Shown piece by piece: positions 8,111 through 17,126 of a DNA stretch of 41,842 bases. Position 1 is the stretch's first letter, and every line of letters begins with the position of its first letter. A program made the translations under genes and the position numbers. The stretch comes from Clostridiaceae bacterium (GTDB lineage Bacteria; Bacillota; Clostridia; Oscillospirales; Acutalibacteraceae), in NCBI GenBank assembly GCA_016288315.1, contig JAEEYU010000026.1:1-41842 (forward strand). Reading direction: 5' to 3'. The notes under the pieces were generated by a model. It worked only from the letters and a program-made list of their open reading frames with translations, had not been told where the DNA came from and ran no database searches.

Positions 8111-9586
8111 TCAGAACGGATTTTCCGTCTTGTATCTGTCACCCGCGGGCTGATTGAAATCGACGCTCCCGGCTCCGAGATATTTGAAAACCTCAAAGAG
8201 CTGTCTGCCGTAGTGGCCGAAAACGACGGCGCCGTGGTGCGGGAAGTTCTTTTCAACAAGCACGTGGCGGTAGAATCTGCCCATCTCGTTAATTGCGAAA
8301 ACGCCGATTGAGCCGAAGGAGCGGCAGTCAACGGGCAGAACCTCGCCCTGCGCAACATAGGCGCGAAGCGTTGTGTCGGCTGTGCTCTGAAGGCGGAAGA
8401 ATGTGATTTCGCCGGGGGCTATATTGCCCTCGAGAGTGCCGTTGGTGAACTCCTTGGGGAGCGTTCTCGCCATAATCTTCTGGAACTTCATTTCGCCCGC
8501 GCACAGTTTGCAAGAGGGCGTGTTGCCGCAGTGGAAGCCCATAAACGTGTCGGTGTGCTTGTAATTGTATTTGCCCGCAATGCTGTTTTGGAACATATCC
8601 TCGGGCACGGAGTTGTTGATGTCAAGCAGGGTTACGCTGTCAAGCGAAATGCAGGCGCCTATGTATTCGCTCAATGCGCCGTAGATGTCAACCTCGCACG
8701 AGACGGGTATGCCTCTTGAAGCAAGGCGGCTGTTTACATAGCAGGGAACAAATTTGAACTGAGTCTGGAATGCTGGCCAGCACTTGTTTGCAAAGCAGAC
8801 GAATTTACGGCCGCCCTTGTGATTCTCCGCCCAGTCGAGGAGTGTCAGCTCATACTGCGCAAGCTTCGGCAGAATCTCCGGCTTCATATTGCCCGCGCCG
8901 AGCTCCTTCTCCATATCGGCGACAACGGCGGGTATTCTCTCATCGCCCTCGTGGTTGTTGAACGCCTCAAACAGGTCAAGCTCCGAGTTTTCTTCAATTT
9001 CAACGTCAATGCCGTAGAGCGCCTTTATGGGGGCGTTGCAGGCGAGGAAGTCCTGCGGACGGGGTCCGAAGGAGATAATCTTTAAACCCGAAAGAGCGAT
9101 TATCGCTCTTGCAATCGGTATGAATTCTTTAATCTTTTGAGCAAGCTGAGCGGGTGTGCCGACGGGGTATTCGGGAATATACGCCCTGATTTCACGCAGC
9201 TTAAGGTTGTAGCTGCAGTTGAGCATTCCGCAGTAGGCGTCGCCTCTGCCGTCGAGAAGGTCATTTTCAGAATCCTCCGCAGCGGCAACAAACATAACAG
9301 GGCCGTCAAAGTATTTTGCCAGCATTGTCTCGCTTGTTTCGGGGCCGAAGTTGCCGAGGTAAACAACAAGAGCGTTGCAGCCGGCGTTTTTGACGATTTC
9401 AAGCGCCTCGAGGGCGTCCTTCTCGTTTTCAACCGCCTTTTCGCACTCGAAAATCTCTGCGCCCTGCTCCTTACAGGCGGCGCAGACGGCTCTTCTTCTT
9501 GACTCTGAAAGTGAAATGGGGAAGCAATCGCGGCTCACGGCAATAATGCCAGCCCTGACTTCGGGGATATTTTCAAAACTTTTCAT
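8111..9586 (-). CDS. L-fucose/L-arabinose isomerase family protein
   Basis: 491 residues from the ATG at 9586, chosen because AAAGGA precedes it; a start six codons earlier has no such signal. The fold is that of the large ketol isomerases. Candidate metal ligands are the Glu in CEVDIYGALSEY, the Asp in TLLDINN, and a His in HGAVVFGHYG near the C-terminus. A Cys-containing stretch (NTPSCKLCAGEM) is also present. Such enzymes interconvert aldoses and ketoses (fucose, arabinose and related sugars); the substrate here cannot be told from sequence. No transporter or kinase lies beside it. It is the first gene of a two-gene unit with rubrerythrin. Confidence 0.8.
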   Translation of the reverse strand: MKSFENIPEVRAGIIAVSRDCFPISLSESRRRAVCAACKEQGAEIFECEKAVENEKDALEALEIVKNAGCNALVVYLGNFGPETSETMLAKYFDGPVMFVAAAEDSENDLLDGRGDAYCGMLNCSYNLKLREIRAYIPEYPVGTPAQLAQKIKEFIPIARAIIALSGLKIISFGPRPQDFLACNAPIKALYGIDVEIEENSELDLFEAFNNHEGDERIPAVVADMEKELGAGNMKPEILPKLAQYELTLLDWAENHKGGRKFVCFANKCWPAFQTQFKFVPCYVNSRLASRGIPVSCEVDIYGALSEYIGACISLDSVTLLDINNSVPEDMFQNSIAGKYNYKHTDTFMGFHCGNTPSCKLCAGEMKFQKIMARTLPKEFTNGTLEGNIAPGEITFFRLQSTADTTLRAYVAQGEVLPVDCRSFGSIGVFAINEMGRFYRHVLVEKNFPHHGAVVFGHYGRQLFEVFKYLGAGSVDFNQPAGDRYKTENPF

Positions 9587-9612
9587 GGGAATCAATCCTT
9601 TCAATAAAAGAT

Positions 9613-9631
9613 TGTTGAGTTGCTGTCAACA
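9613..9631. promoter_or_regulatory. Inverted repeat upstream of the sugar isomerase (possible operator)
   Basis: TGTTGA (9613-9618), 7 bases, TCAACA (9626-9631), located 27-45 bases upstream of the isomerase ATG. The second arm overlaps a TTGACA on the minus strand, but no good -10 sits at the right distance. It could be a regulator site; the evidence is symmetry and position only. Confidence 0.3.
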
Positions 9632-9695
9632 GTTTTATTTTATATTATCGGCAGGAATATTGCAACAGCAAATAAGATTGTTTACAAATTATTTA

Positions 9696-9723
9696 TTGTA
9701 TATAAATCATTTTGTGTTATAAT
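9696..9723 (+). promoter_or_regulatory. SigA-type promoter of the CPBP protease-tadA unit
   Basis: TTGTAT (9696-9701), 16-base spacer, TATAAT (9718-9723), 41 bases before the ATG at 9764. Confidence 0.55.
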
Positions 9724-9763
9724 ACACACAATGCAAATAACTGAAAAGAGGAAATCTTTTTTT

Positions 9764-10828
9764 ATGGATAATTACAACCCCTATCAGCAGGGCGGCAGTC
9801 AGTATCAGCCGCCGTCATATTACGGCAACTATGTTATTCCGGGAACGCCCTACATTGACCCGTTCTACGAGCAGAGGCAGGAGAAAAAGAAAATAAAGCG
9901 CCTGAGCTGTGTCGCAGGTCTGTGCGTGCTCGGCTACATTGTTATTCAGAACATACTCGGTATGATAATCGGCTTTTCCCCCTCGCTCAGGCAGGCGTAT
10001 CTCGGCAACGCCGATTTTCAGAACATATTAGGCATACTTTTCTCGCTTTCGGGCGTGCTTCTGCCGTTTGCGGCAGGCGCCCTCTTCCTTAAAGGCAGGG
10101 GAATCTCCACCGTATCGGACGCCCTGGAACTCCCCAAAGACAAGCTCAACGCGCTTTGTATGGTTCTTGCCGGCTTTATGCTTTGCATCGGCGTGAATTA
10201 CCTTTCAACCCTGCTGACCGACCTCATTGAAGCCGTCGGTTTTTCGCTTCAGGATGTTGAATTTGCAACACCCTCAACGGCGGCGGGCTGGGCAATCTAT
10301 TTTGTTGAAATCGCCATTGTTCCGCCCCTCTGCGAGGAGTTCGCAATGCGCGGCGTTGTCATGCAGCCGCTTCGCAGATACGGCGAGGGCTTCGCAATAA
10401 CAATGTCGGCTCTGGTTTTTTCGGCAATGCACGGCAACTTAACACAGCTCCCCTTCGCCTTTATGGCGGGCATAATTATCGGCTATGCAGTGTGCAAAAC
10501 CGGCTCGCTGTGGACGGGCATGCTCATTCATTTCTTAAACAACGCCTTTTCGGTCGCAACGGAATTCCTCGTTGAAAAGGTCAGCGACATCTTTGTTCAG
10601 AACGTGATTTATTATTTCACGCTCGGTCTGATTGTTTCACTCGGAATATTCGCGGCAGTCGTTCTCATCAAAAGGAACGGCGCTTCGCTCAAGCCCGAAA
10701 GGGTTAAAACAAACCTCACAACCGGCAAAAAGGTGTCGGCTTACATCCTTACAATACCCATGCTTTTAGCCCTTGCCTCAATGCTTGTCATAACCGCTCA
10801 ATACGTTAAATGGACGGGAGGCAAATAA
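9764..10828 (+). CDS. CPBP family intramembrane glutamic endopeptidase
   Basis: 354 residues from ATG 9764, preceded by AGAGGAAA; starts further upstream fall in the promoter. The first 40 residues are Tyr/Gln/Pro-rich and cytoplasmic. Several membrane helices follow (about 50-70, 87-110, 128-150, 175-190, 212-225, 230-245, 275-300, 325-345). The CPBP/Abi motifs are present: Glu191-Glu192 in CEEFAMRG, His223 in AMHGN, and His256/Asn260 in LIHFLNN. These proteases include CAAX-processing enzymes and bacteriocin self-immunity proteins; the substrate here is unknown. The stop codon lies 22 bases before the tadA ATG, so the two genes are probably co-transcribed. Confidence 0.88.
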   Translation: MDNYNPYQQGGSQYQPPSYYGNYVIPGTPYIDPFYEQRQEKKKIKRLSCVAGLCVLGYIVIQNILGMIIGFSPSLRQAYLGNADFQNILGILFSLSGVLLPFAAGALFLKGRGISTVSDALELPKDKLNALCMVLAGFMLCIGVNYLSTLLTDLIEAVGFSLQDVEFATPSTAAGWAIYFVEIAIVPPLCEEFAMRGVVMQPLRRYGEGFAITMSALVFSAMHGNLTQLPFAFMAGIIIGYAVCKTGSLWTGMLIHFLNNAFSVATEFLVEKVSDIFVQNVIYYFTLGLIVSLGIFAAVVLIKRNGASLKPERVKTNLTTGKKVSAYILTIPMLLALASMLVITAQYVKWTGGK

Positions 10829-10850
10829 AATAGACAGCGACCGTATTTTT

Positions 10851-11297
10851 ATGAGCGCCGCGCTCTCGCTGGCAAAACAGAGCGCTTTGGAGGGCGAGGT
10901 GCCCGTAGGCGCGGTGATAGTGCGCAACGGTGAGATTGTTGCAACCGGGCGCAACAGGCGCGAAAATGACAAAAACGCCACCGTTCACGCCGAGCTTCAG
11001 GCAATCGACAGGGCTTGTGCCGCTCTCGGCGGCTGGCGGCTGTGGGAATGCGACCTCTATGTCACAATGGAGCCCTGCCCGATGTGTGCGGGGGCAATAA
11101 TCAACTCAAGAATAAAAAGAGTTGTCTTCGGCGCCTATGATTCAAAAGCCGGCTCCTGCGGCAGCGTAATCAACCTGTTCGACCTGCCCTATAATCATAA
11201 ACCCGAGCTGACGGGCGGCTTTATGCAGGAGGAGTGCTCCGCGATTCTCTCGGATTTTTTCAAGGAACTGCGCGAAAAGAAAAAAGAAAATAAATAA
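10851..11297 (+). CDS. tadA: tRNA-specific adenosine deaminase
   Basis: 148 residues from ATG 10851. Zinc-deaminase motifs are intact: HAE (His46, catalytic Glu48) and PCPMC (Cys76, Cys79). The GEVPVGAVIV and CGSVINLF blocks are typical of TadA, which converts A34 to inosine in tRNA-Arg. No ribosome binding site precedes this ATG. GGGAGG (10816-10821) instead sits exactly 8 bases before an in-frame ATA at 10830. Starting there would add seven residues (IDSDRIF) and restore the usual TadA N-terminus, where the Met of MSAAL is internal. The true start is therefore uncertain: a non-standard AUA start, or a base error. The gene is likely coupled to the CPBP gene. Confidence 0.92.
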   Translation: MSAALSLAKQSALEGEVPVGAVIVRNGEIVATGRNRRENDKNATVHAELQAIDRACAALGGWRLWECDLYVTMEPCPMCAGAIINSRIKRVVFGAYDSKAGSCGSVINLFDLPYNHKPELTGGFMQEECSAILSDFFKELREKKKENK

Positions 11298-11300
11298 AAA

Positions 11301-11326
11301 AAGACGGATGTTTCGGCATCCGTCTT
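11301..11326. terminator. Bidirectional rho-independent terminator
   Basis: A 10-bp stem AAGACGGATG / CATCCGTCTT with loop TTTCGG. An A-rich flank on the left and TTCTTGTTT on the right let it serve both tadA and the convergent phosphoesterase. Confidence 0.8.
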
Positions 11327-11341
11327 CTTGTTTATAAGTGT

Positions 11342-12538
11342 TTATCCGATTTTAAACAGCTTTTCAAAAAACGTCGGAATATTGAGAACAAATGCGATTA
11401 TTCTGCCGATAAGGTCGGCGAAGAAATCGTTTTCATCCGTCTGCAGTTCAAAACGGGCGTTGCCGAGTGCAACACTGCCCTCGTAGGTGTAAACATCGTT
11501 TTTGTAGTTCTTTATGTCGTTTTCGTCAAGCTCGAAAATTCTGTAACCGTAGGGTCCGGGCTTTGCGAACTCAGCGCCGTAGGTTATGCCGAGCTCAATG
11601 CCGTCAACCGTGCCCGAAAAGCCGTCAATGTGCGAGTGGCCGAAGAAGGCTCCTATGATGTCGCCGCACTCCTTCCACGCTCTGAACTGCGCCGTCGGCT
11701 CGCAGGGCTCGTAGCCGTAGGATGAATAGCCCTTTGATGTTTCGGGGTTGAGCCTGTAAAAGCCGGTGCCGGCAGCCCTCGCTCCGTTATCAAACGGGGA
11801 GCACTTGACAAATGCGTTGCCGACGTCGTCGGTGTATATGTGCTGGAACAGAAATGCGGGGAGGGGCTTTCCGCCGTTTTCCGCCGTTATCTCAGCGGAT
11901 TTTGTTTTATACCACTCAATCTGGTCGTCGTTTATTCCGCCTCTGCCCGTGTCGGTAAGCCAGATGTTGAACTTCGGCTCGCCGTCGGTGCCGTTGATAA
12001 TCACGTTGTAGTCAAGTCTGCCGTCGGCGTCATCGCTGTCATCCCTGACAATGCAGTGCGGATATTTTGCGTAGATTCTGAGCCAGTCCTCATTTGTTAT
12101 TCCGCACTTGTGGTCGTTGTTGCCCTGTGCGACAACAAAGGGGATTTTGTATTCTTCAAGAACGCCGAAAACGTAATCGACGGCTTTTTCAATATTCTTT
12201 GTTGTTGCCTCAATGTCGGTCTCTCCGTTCTTTTCAACAACAACGCCTTCGCTCAGCGGGTCGTCATCCGTGAAGGAGTCGCCGAAGCGGGAGTCTTCAA
12301 CAAGGTCGCCCGTGTAAACGATTAAATCGGGCTTCGATGTTTCAACCGCAAGGCGCAGGAAGGTTTCAAGGTCCTTCGCCGGGTGTGCGTCGTCCTGGGT
12401 GTCGGTTATGTGGAGAATGCGGAATTTTCCGTTTTGCGAAAATGTCAGCGGCTCTTTTTCATCAGCCGAATATGCGTTGAGAGCAAACGCCGATGAGGCA
12501 ATAACAAGGCACAAAAGCAGTGCGGTTATCTTTTTCAT
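11342..12538 (-). CDS. Secreted calcineurin-like metallophosphoesterase with hydrophobic C-terminal tail
   Basis: 398 residues. The signal peptide is KKITALLLCLVIASSAFA, with likely cleavage near 20-24. Metallophosphoesterase motifs run in order: HITDTQDD near 45, YTGDLVED near 75, QGNNDHK near 140, and GHSHIDGF near 300. These residues bind two metals in purple-acid-phosphatase-like enzymes; the substrate is unknown. The last 28 residues (DLIGRIIAFVLNIPTFFEKL then FKIG) are hydrophobic and amphipathic, unrelated to the catalytic fold, and resemble the tails of other secreted proteins in the window. It starts 36 bases after trkH with AAGGAGAAAA upstream and may be the last gene of the trk operon. 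Confidence 0.87.
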   Translation of the reverse strand: MKKITALLLCLVIASSAFALNAYSADEKEPLTFSQNGKFRILHITDTQDDAHPAKDLETFLRLAVETSKPDLIVYTGDLVEDSRFGDSFTDDDPLSEGVVVEKNGETDIEATTKNIEKAVDYVFGVLEEYKIPFVVAQGNNDHKCGITNEDWLRIYAKYPHCIVRDDSDDADGRLDYNVIINGTDGEPKFNIWLTDTGRGGINDDQIEWYKTKSAEITAENGGKPLPAFLFQHIYTDDVGNAFVKCSPFDNGARAAGTGFYRLNPETSKGYSSYGYEPCEPTAQFRAWKECGDIIGAFFGHSHIDGFSGTVDGIELGITYGAEFAKPGPYGYRIFELDENDIKNYKNDVYTYEGSVALGNARFELQTDENDFFADLIGRIIAFVLNIPTFFEKLFKIG

Positions 12539-12574
12539 TTCCTTTTCTCCTTTTTATTATTTGATTTGTCCGGT

Positions 12575-14050
12575 TTATTCGTCTGTTCCTGCCTTTTTGC
12601 GTATTCTGTATTTCTTTAAAAGCGAGGGGTTGAAAAGCAGAAGAATCGGGAATATTTCAAGGCGGCCCAGCAGCATGTCAACAATCAGAACAAGCTTTGA
12701 CAGCGGGCTGTAAAGCGAGTAGTTGCCTATGGGACCCACCCTGCTCAAGCCGGGGCCTATGTTGTTGAAGGTTGCCAGAACGGCGGAGAAATTCGACGTG
12801 AAGTCATACTCGTCAAACGACACGACAAGCACCGAGATTCCCACAATCATAACATAGAGCATAAGGTAAACGTGGGCGGTCTTGACTATGCCGTCATCCA
12901 TACGCTTTTTTTCAAAACGCACAACGCTCACGCTCCTCGGGTGAAGGAGCTTGTGAATCTCGTGGTGCGCCGTCTTGAAAAGCAGGCACAGACGCGAAAT
13001 CTTAATTCCGCCGCCCGTGCTGCCCGCGCAGGCGCCTATGCACATAAGCAGAAGCAGCAGGTAGCGGCTCAGCTCCGGCCAGGCGGCAAAGTTCGCCGTC
13101 GAAAAGCCGGTGGTAGTCATAATCGAACCAACCTGGAAAAAGCTTAAAAGCACGCACTGCGAGGCGGTGCGGTAGATGTTGCGTATGTTGAACGCAATCA
13201 GCAGTGAAAACGAGAAATATATTCCGAGGTAAACACGCAGCTCCTCGCTTCTGAGAGCGTCTTTTATGCGCCCGCATATAATAAGGTAATAGATGCTGAA
13301 GTTTACTCCGAAAAGCACCATAAACACGGTAATAACTATCTGGCAGTAGGTGCTGTAGGCGGCAACGCTGCTGTTGAGAACGCCGAAGCCGCCGGTGCCC
13401 GCCGTGCCGAAGGTCAGGCATATCGAGTCAAAAACGGGCATACCGCCTGCCGCAAGCAGCACAAATTCAATAACGGTCATGCCGCTGTATATGGCATAGA
13501 GTATTCTCGCGCTCTGCGAGGTTTTGGGAACGAGCTTGCCTACATCGGGTCCGGGGCTCTCCGCGCGCACAAGCTGCAGGTTGCCGCTGCCCGAGGCGAG
13601 GGGAATTACCGCCATAACAAAAACAAGCACGCCCATGCCGCCTATCCAGTGCGTGAAGCTCCTCCACAGAAGCATTGATTTGCTCAGCGCCTCAACGTCT
13701 GTGAGAATTGACGCGCCCGTTGTCGTGAAGCCCGAAACGGTTTCAAACAGGGCGTCGATGATGTTGGGAATTTCACCGCTGAAAACAAAGGGCAGGCAGC
13801 CGAAAAAACTCAGGACTATCCACGACACGGCTGTCATGACATAGCCGTCGCGGGCAAACACGGTTTTGGTGCGGGTTTTTACGGATGCAAAAAGCAGACC
13901 GAGGGCTATAAGCATTGCCATCGGAATAACAAAGGCGATTACGCTGTGCTTTTCTTTGTAAAACACGGCGGTGATTACCGGGAACACCATAAGCACGCCT
14001 TCGACCGCCATTATTTTGCCCAGTATGTTTAAAATCAGTCGTCTGTTCAT
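12575..14050 (-). CDS. trkH: Potassium uptake membrane subunit TrkH/KtrB family
   Basis: 491 residues, polytopic. The four pore-loop motifs of the Trk/Ktr/HKT family are visible in order: TTTGASI, TAGTGGFG, TTTGFSTANF and FNNIGPGLSR. Each contributes a filter glycine. A GSTGGGIKISR block follows the third loop, as in TrkH. It forms the K+ channel-like translocating subunit in the cytoplasmic membrane and is gated by TrkA. The start overlaps the trkA stop by four bases, so the subunits are translationally coupled. Confidence 0.92.
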   Translation of the reverse strand: MNRRLILNILGKIMAVEGVLMVFPVITAVFYKEKHSVIAFVIPMAMLIALGLLFASVKTRTKTVFARDGYVMTAVSWIVLSFFGCLPFVFSGEIPNIIDALFETVSGFTTTGASILTDVEALSKSMLLWRSFTHWIGGMGVLVFVMAVIPLASGSGNLQLVRAESPGPDVGKLVPKTSQSARILYAIYSGMTVIEFVLLAAGGMPVFDSICLTFGTAGTGGFGVLNSSVAAYSTYCQIVITVFMVLFGVNFSIYYLIICGRIKDALRSEELRVYLGIYFSFSLLIAFNIRNIYRTASQCVLLSFFQVGSIMTTTGFSTANFAAWPELSRYLLLLLMCIGACAGSTGGGIKISRLCLLFKTAHHEIHKLLHPRSVSVVRFEKKRMDDGIVKTAHVYLMLYVMIVGISVLVVSFDEYDFTSNFSAVLATFNNIGPGLSRVGPIGNYSLYSPLSKLVLIVDMLLGRLEIFPILLLFNPSLLKKYRIRKKAGTDE

Positions 14051-15420
14051 TTGCTGCTTATCGATCCTTTTATGTCATCTAAATCGGAAAGACCGGTTAT
14101 TGTTGTAACAACAACGACGGAGTCGCCCGGGCGCAGGTCATCTTTACCGTGGGGAATAAACGTCTTGCCGTCGCGGTTGATAAAGCCGATAATAACGTTT
14201 TTGCGAAGGCGGAGCTCCTCAAGCGTTTTGTTGATGAGCGAGCTGTTCTCGCCCACGTGGAAGGCGAGCGCCTCGACCTTGTTGTCAATGATTTTGTAAA
14301 GGGTTTCAACGTTGCTGCCGATTTTGTTCTGCCTTGCGCGCACGTGCTGAAGGATGAGGTTTGCCGTAGTGTGCTTGGGGTAGATTACGCTGCCGACGTC
14401 AAGCGTGCGCAGCACCTCGAGAAAGTTTGTGCGGTTGACCTTTGTTATGGTCTTTATTTTCGGCACCATGCTTTTTGCGTAAAGCGAGAGCAGTATGTTC
14501 TCCTCGTCAAAGCCGGTGAGCGAGCACAGGGCGTCCGTTTCGCGCAGACCCTCTTCAAGCAGGAGCGAACGGTTTGTGCCGTCGCCGTTTATTATGCTCG
14601 CGTTGGGGAAGGCGAAGCTCAGGTTCTCGGCGGTTTCCCTGTTCTGTTCAATTACCGTCACGTTCATATTCAGCGCGCAGAGTCTGCCGATGAGGTATGA
14701 GGCAAGACGGCCGCCGCCGATTATCATAACGTTCTTTATGTTTGTTACGGGCATGCCGATGCTCTTGAAAAACGGGTTGATGTCGCCGGGCGCGGAGAGA
14801 AAGGCAACTGTGTCGCCCTCCTTTATTACCGAGTCGCCGTAGGGGATGAACGCATTTTTCTCCCTCTCAACGGCGCAGGCGAGCACCTTGCTGTTTAACT
14901 TTGCAAAGGATTCTTTTACCGGCTTGCCTACAAGCGTGCAGTTTCTGCCCGCGTCAAAGCGCACAAGGTCAACCTTTCCGCGTGAAAAAATGTCAATATT
15001 CTTCGCCGCCGGGAAGGTCAGTATTCTCAGAATTTCGGTTGCCGCCTCGCGCTCGGGGTTGACAGCCATTGTAAGGCCGAGACTGTCCTTTATGATGTTT
15101 AAATCTTCATATAGCTCAGGCGTGCGCACCCTGGCTATTGTTTCGGCAACGCCTATGTTGCGCGCAATAAGGCAGCACATAATGTTCAGCTCATCGCTGC
15201 CCGTGAGGGCAATAAGCAGGTCGCATTCGAGAATGCCCGCCTCCATAAGCACCTTTGAGGATGTGCCGTTGCCCTTTATGCAGATAACATCAAGCTCGCG
15301 GTCCGCATCGGCAAGGGGACGCTCGTTTATGTCAATTACCGTAACGTCGTGCTCCTCGCTCGAAAGCTGCTCCGCCACTGCGGAGCCGACCTTGCCCATT
15401 CCGACAATAATAATATTCAA
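14047..15420 (-). CDS. trkA: Trk system potassium transporter regulatory subunit TrkA
   Basis: 457 residues with two RCK modules. Each has a Rossmann nucleotide-binding half (IIVGMGKVGSAVAEQL at residue 3, VMIIGGGRLASYLIGRL near 230) followed by an RCK_C half (KVDLVRFDAG near 145; KVEALAFHVG near 375). TrkA is a peripheral cytoplasmic subunit that binds NAD(H)/ATP and gates TrkH. AAAGGCGG lies upstream of the ATG. It is first in the trkA-trkH unit and is transcribed from a promoter at 15459-15487. Confidence 0.93.
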   Translation of the reverse strand: MNIIIVGMGKVGSAVAEQLSSEEHDVTVIDINERPLADADRELDVICIKGNGTSSKVLMEAGILECDLLIALTGSDELNIMCCLIARNIGVAETIARVRTPELYEDLNIIKDSLGLTMAVNPEREAATEILRILTFPAAKNIDIFSRGKVDLVRFDAGRNCTLVGKPVKESFAKLNSKVLACAVEREKNAFIPYGDSVIKEGDTVAFLSAPGDINPFFKSIGMPVTNIKNVMIIGGGRLASYLIGRLCALNMNVTVIEQNRETAENLSFAFPNASIINGDGTNRSLLLEEGLRETDALCSLTGFDEENILLSLYAKSMVPKIKTITKVNRTNFLEVLRTLDVGSVIYPKHTTANLILQHVRARQNKIGSNVETLYKIIDNKVEALAFHVGENSSLINKTLEELRLRKNVIIGFINRDGKTFIPHGKDDLRPGDSVVVVTTITGLSDLDDIKGSISSK

Positions 15421-15458
15421 AAAATATCGCCGCCTTTAACGGAAAGTAAAGTTCTTGT

Positions 15459-15487
15459 ATTATAGCACCTTTATTATTTTAAATCAA
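15459..15487 (-). promoter_or_regulatory. SigA-type promoter of trkA-trkH
   Basis: Read on the minus strand: TTGATT (15487-15482), 17-base spacer, TATAAT (15464-15459), about 40 bases before the trkA ATG. Confidence 0.65.
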
Positions 15488-15601
15488 GTATATAATATAT
15501 GTAAACCGCCCTGCCGCCGGCGTTTTTTCCTTATTGACAAAATGTTGACAAAATTTTCGGGGGTATAATAAAAGTGTATAATATTAAAAGGAAGACTTGA
15601 A

Positions 15602-15667
15602 ATGTTTAAATTCATAACAACATTAATTGCTCTTTCTGACTGCGCGGATTATTCCGTCATCTTATAA
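15602..15667 (+). CDS. Possible 21-residue leader peptide upstream of pgk
   Basis: The frame reads MFKFITTLIALSDCADYSVIL and is preceded by AAAAGGAAGA at good spacing. TATAAT-like boxes occur at 15564-15569 and 15577-15582, and TTGACA at 15534-15539 and 15545-15550, though no pair has ideal spacing. The frame may be a leader peptide, a small membrane-active peptide, or chance. The rest of the 15421-15892 gap holds the trkA and pgk promoters and otherwise nothing I recognise; no terminator or antiterminator fold was obvious. Confidence 0.3.
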   Translation: MFKFITTLIALSDCADYSVIL

Positions 15668-15815
15668 TTACGTGCTTTTGACTGTCTGCCGGTTTATTGC
15701 TTTTCGGTTAACGTAATAAATGCAATTCCGTCATTTTTACAAAATGATTGTTAATTTAACCATAATTTTGCACCGATACCGCTATTGTTGTGTGTTTTCG
15801 CCGATAATTTACCCC

Positions 15816-15844
15816 TTGAAAATCGGACTGCAGTATAATATAAT
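15816..15844 (+). promoter_or_regulatory. SigA-type promoter of the pgk-tpiA-gpmI operon
   Basis: TTGAAA (15816-15821), 17-base spacer, TATAAT (15839-15844), inside a TATAATATAATAATAAAT run. The pgk ATG is at 15893, preceded by GAAAGGA. Confidence 0.65.
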
Positions 15845-15892
15845 AATAAATCGGTAAAAATCTAATTTACATTCTGAAAGGACGAAACGTAA

Positions 15893-17104
15893 ATGAGCAT
15901 ACTTAACAAAAAGACCGTTGACGACATCAACGCAAAGGGCAAAAGAGTTCTTGTGCGCTGCGACTTCAACGTTCCCCTCAAAGACGGCGTAATCACAGAC
16001 GAGAACAGAATAAACGCCGCTCTTCCCACAATTCAGAAGCTTATCAATGACGGCGCAAAGGTTATTCTCTGCTCCCACCTCGGCAAGCCGAAGAACGGCC
16101 CCGAAGCAAAATTCTCGCTCGCTCCCGTAGCGGCAAGGTTAACCGAAAAGCTCGGCAAAGAGGTTGTTTTTGCGGCTGATGACACAGTAGTCGGCGAAAA
16201 CGCAAAGGCGGCTGTTGCCGCAATGAAGGACGGCGACGTTGTTCTTCTCGAAAACACAAGGTTCCGCGCTGAAGAAACAAAGAACGGCGAAGCTTTCTCA
16301 AAGGATCTCGCCTCTCTTTGCGACATCTATGTAAACGACGCTTTCGGAGCGGCTCACAGAGCGCACTGCTCAACAGTCGGCGTTACGGAATATGTTGAAG
16401 AGGCGGCTGTCGGCTACCTTATGGGCAAAGAGCTCAAATACCTCGGCAACGCGGTTGAAAACCCCGAAAGACCTTTCGTAACAATCCTTGGCGGCGCAAA
16501 GGTCGCAGACAAGCTCAATGTTATTGAGAACCTTCTCAACAAAGCGGACGTTCTCATTATCGGCGGCGGCATGGCTTTCACCTTCCTGAGAGCTCTCGGC
16601 TACACAAGCGGTCTTTCAATCGTTGATGAAACAAAGATTGACTACTGCGGCGAAATGCTTAAAAAGGCGGAGGAAAAGGGCGTCAAAATCCTTCTCCCCG
16701 TTGACACAATAGCGGCAGACCATTTCCCCGACCCCATCGATGAAGACATCAAAACCGTTCTCATCGACTCCGACGACATCCCCGACAACCTCGAAGGTCT
16801 TGACATCGGCCCCAAAACAGCGGCTCTCTACGCTCAGGCGGTCAAAGAGGCAAAGACAGTTGTCTGGAACGGTCCCATGGGCGTTTTTGAAAACCCCAAC
16901 CTCAACAAGGGCACAATCGAAGTTGCCAAGGCAATGGCGGAGACCGACGCGGTTACAATAATCGGCGGCGGCGACTCTGCGGCTGCTGTCAACACACTCG
17001 GCTTCGGCAGCAAGATGTCGCACATCTCAACGGGCGGCGGCGCATCCCTTGAATTCCTTGAGGGCAAAGCTCTTCCCGGCATTGAAGCAGTCAACGACAA
17101 ATAA
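15893..17104 (+). CDS. pgk: Phosphoglycerate kinase
   Basis: 403 residues, normal bacterial length. Substrate-binding N-domain motif [12 protein letters not shown], hinge motif [12 protein letters not shown], and C-domain nucleotide-binding motifs [11 protein letters not shown] and GGGDSAAAV are all present. It transfers phosphate from 1,3-bisphosphoglycerate to ADP in glycolysis (cytoplasm). First gene of a glycolytic operon followed by tpiA (22 bases) and gpmI. Codons are strongly biased towards GGC, AAG and CTC, as expected for high expression. gap and eno are not in the window. Confidence 0.97.
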   Translation: MSILNKKTVDDINAKGKRVLVRCDFNVPLKDGVITDENRINAALPTIQKLINDGAKVILCSHLGKPKNGPEAKFSLAPVAARLTEKLGKEVVFAADDTVVGENAKAAVAAMKDGDVVLLENTRFRAEETKNGEAFSKDLASLCDIYVNDAFGAAHRAHCSTVGVTEYVEEAAVGYLMGKELKYLGNAVENPERPFVTILGGAKVADKLNVIENLLNKADVLIIGGGMAFTFLRALGYTSGLSIVDETKIDYCGEMLKKAEEKGVKILLPVDTIAADHFPDPIDEDIKTVLIDSDDIPDNLEGLDIGPKTAALYAQAVKEAKTVVWNGPMGVFENPNLNKGTIEVAKAMAETDAVTIIGGGDSAAAVNTLGFGSKMSHISTGGGASLEFLEGKALPGIEAVNDK

Positions 17105-17126
17105 TTCAATATAAGGAGTAACCGTT

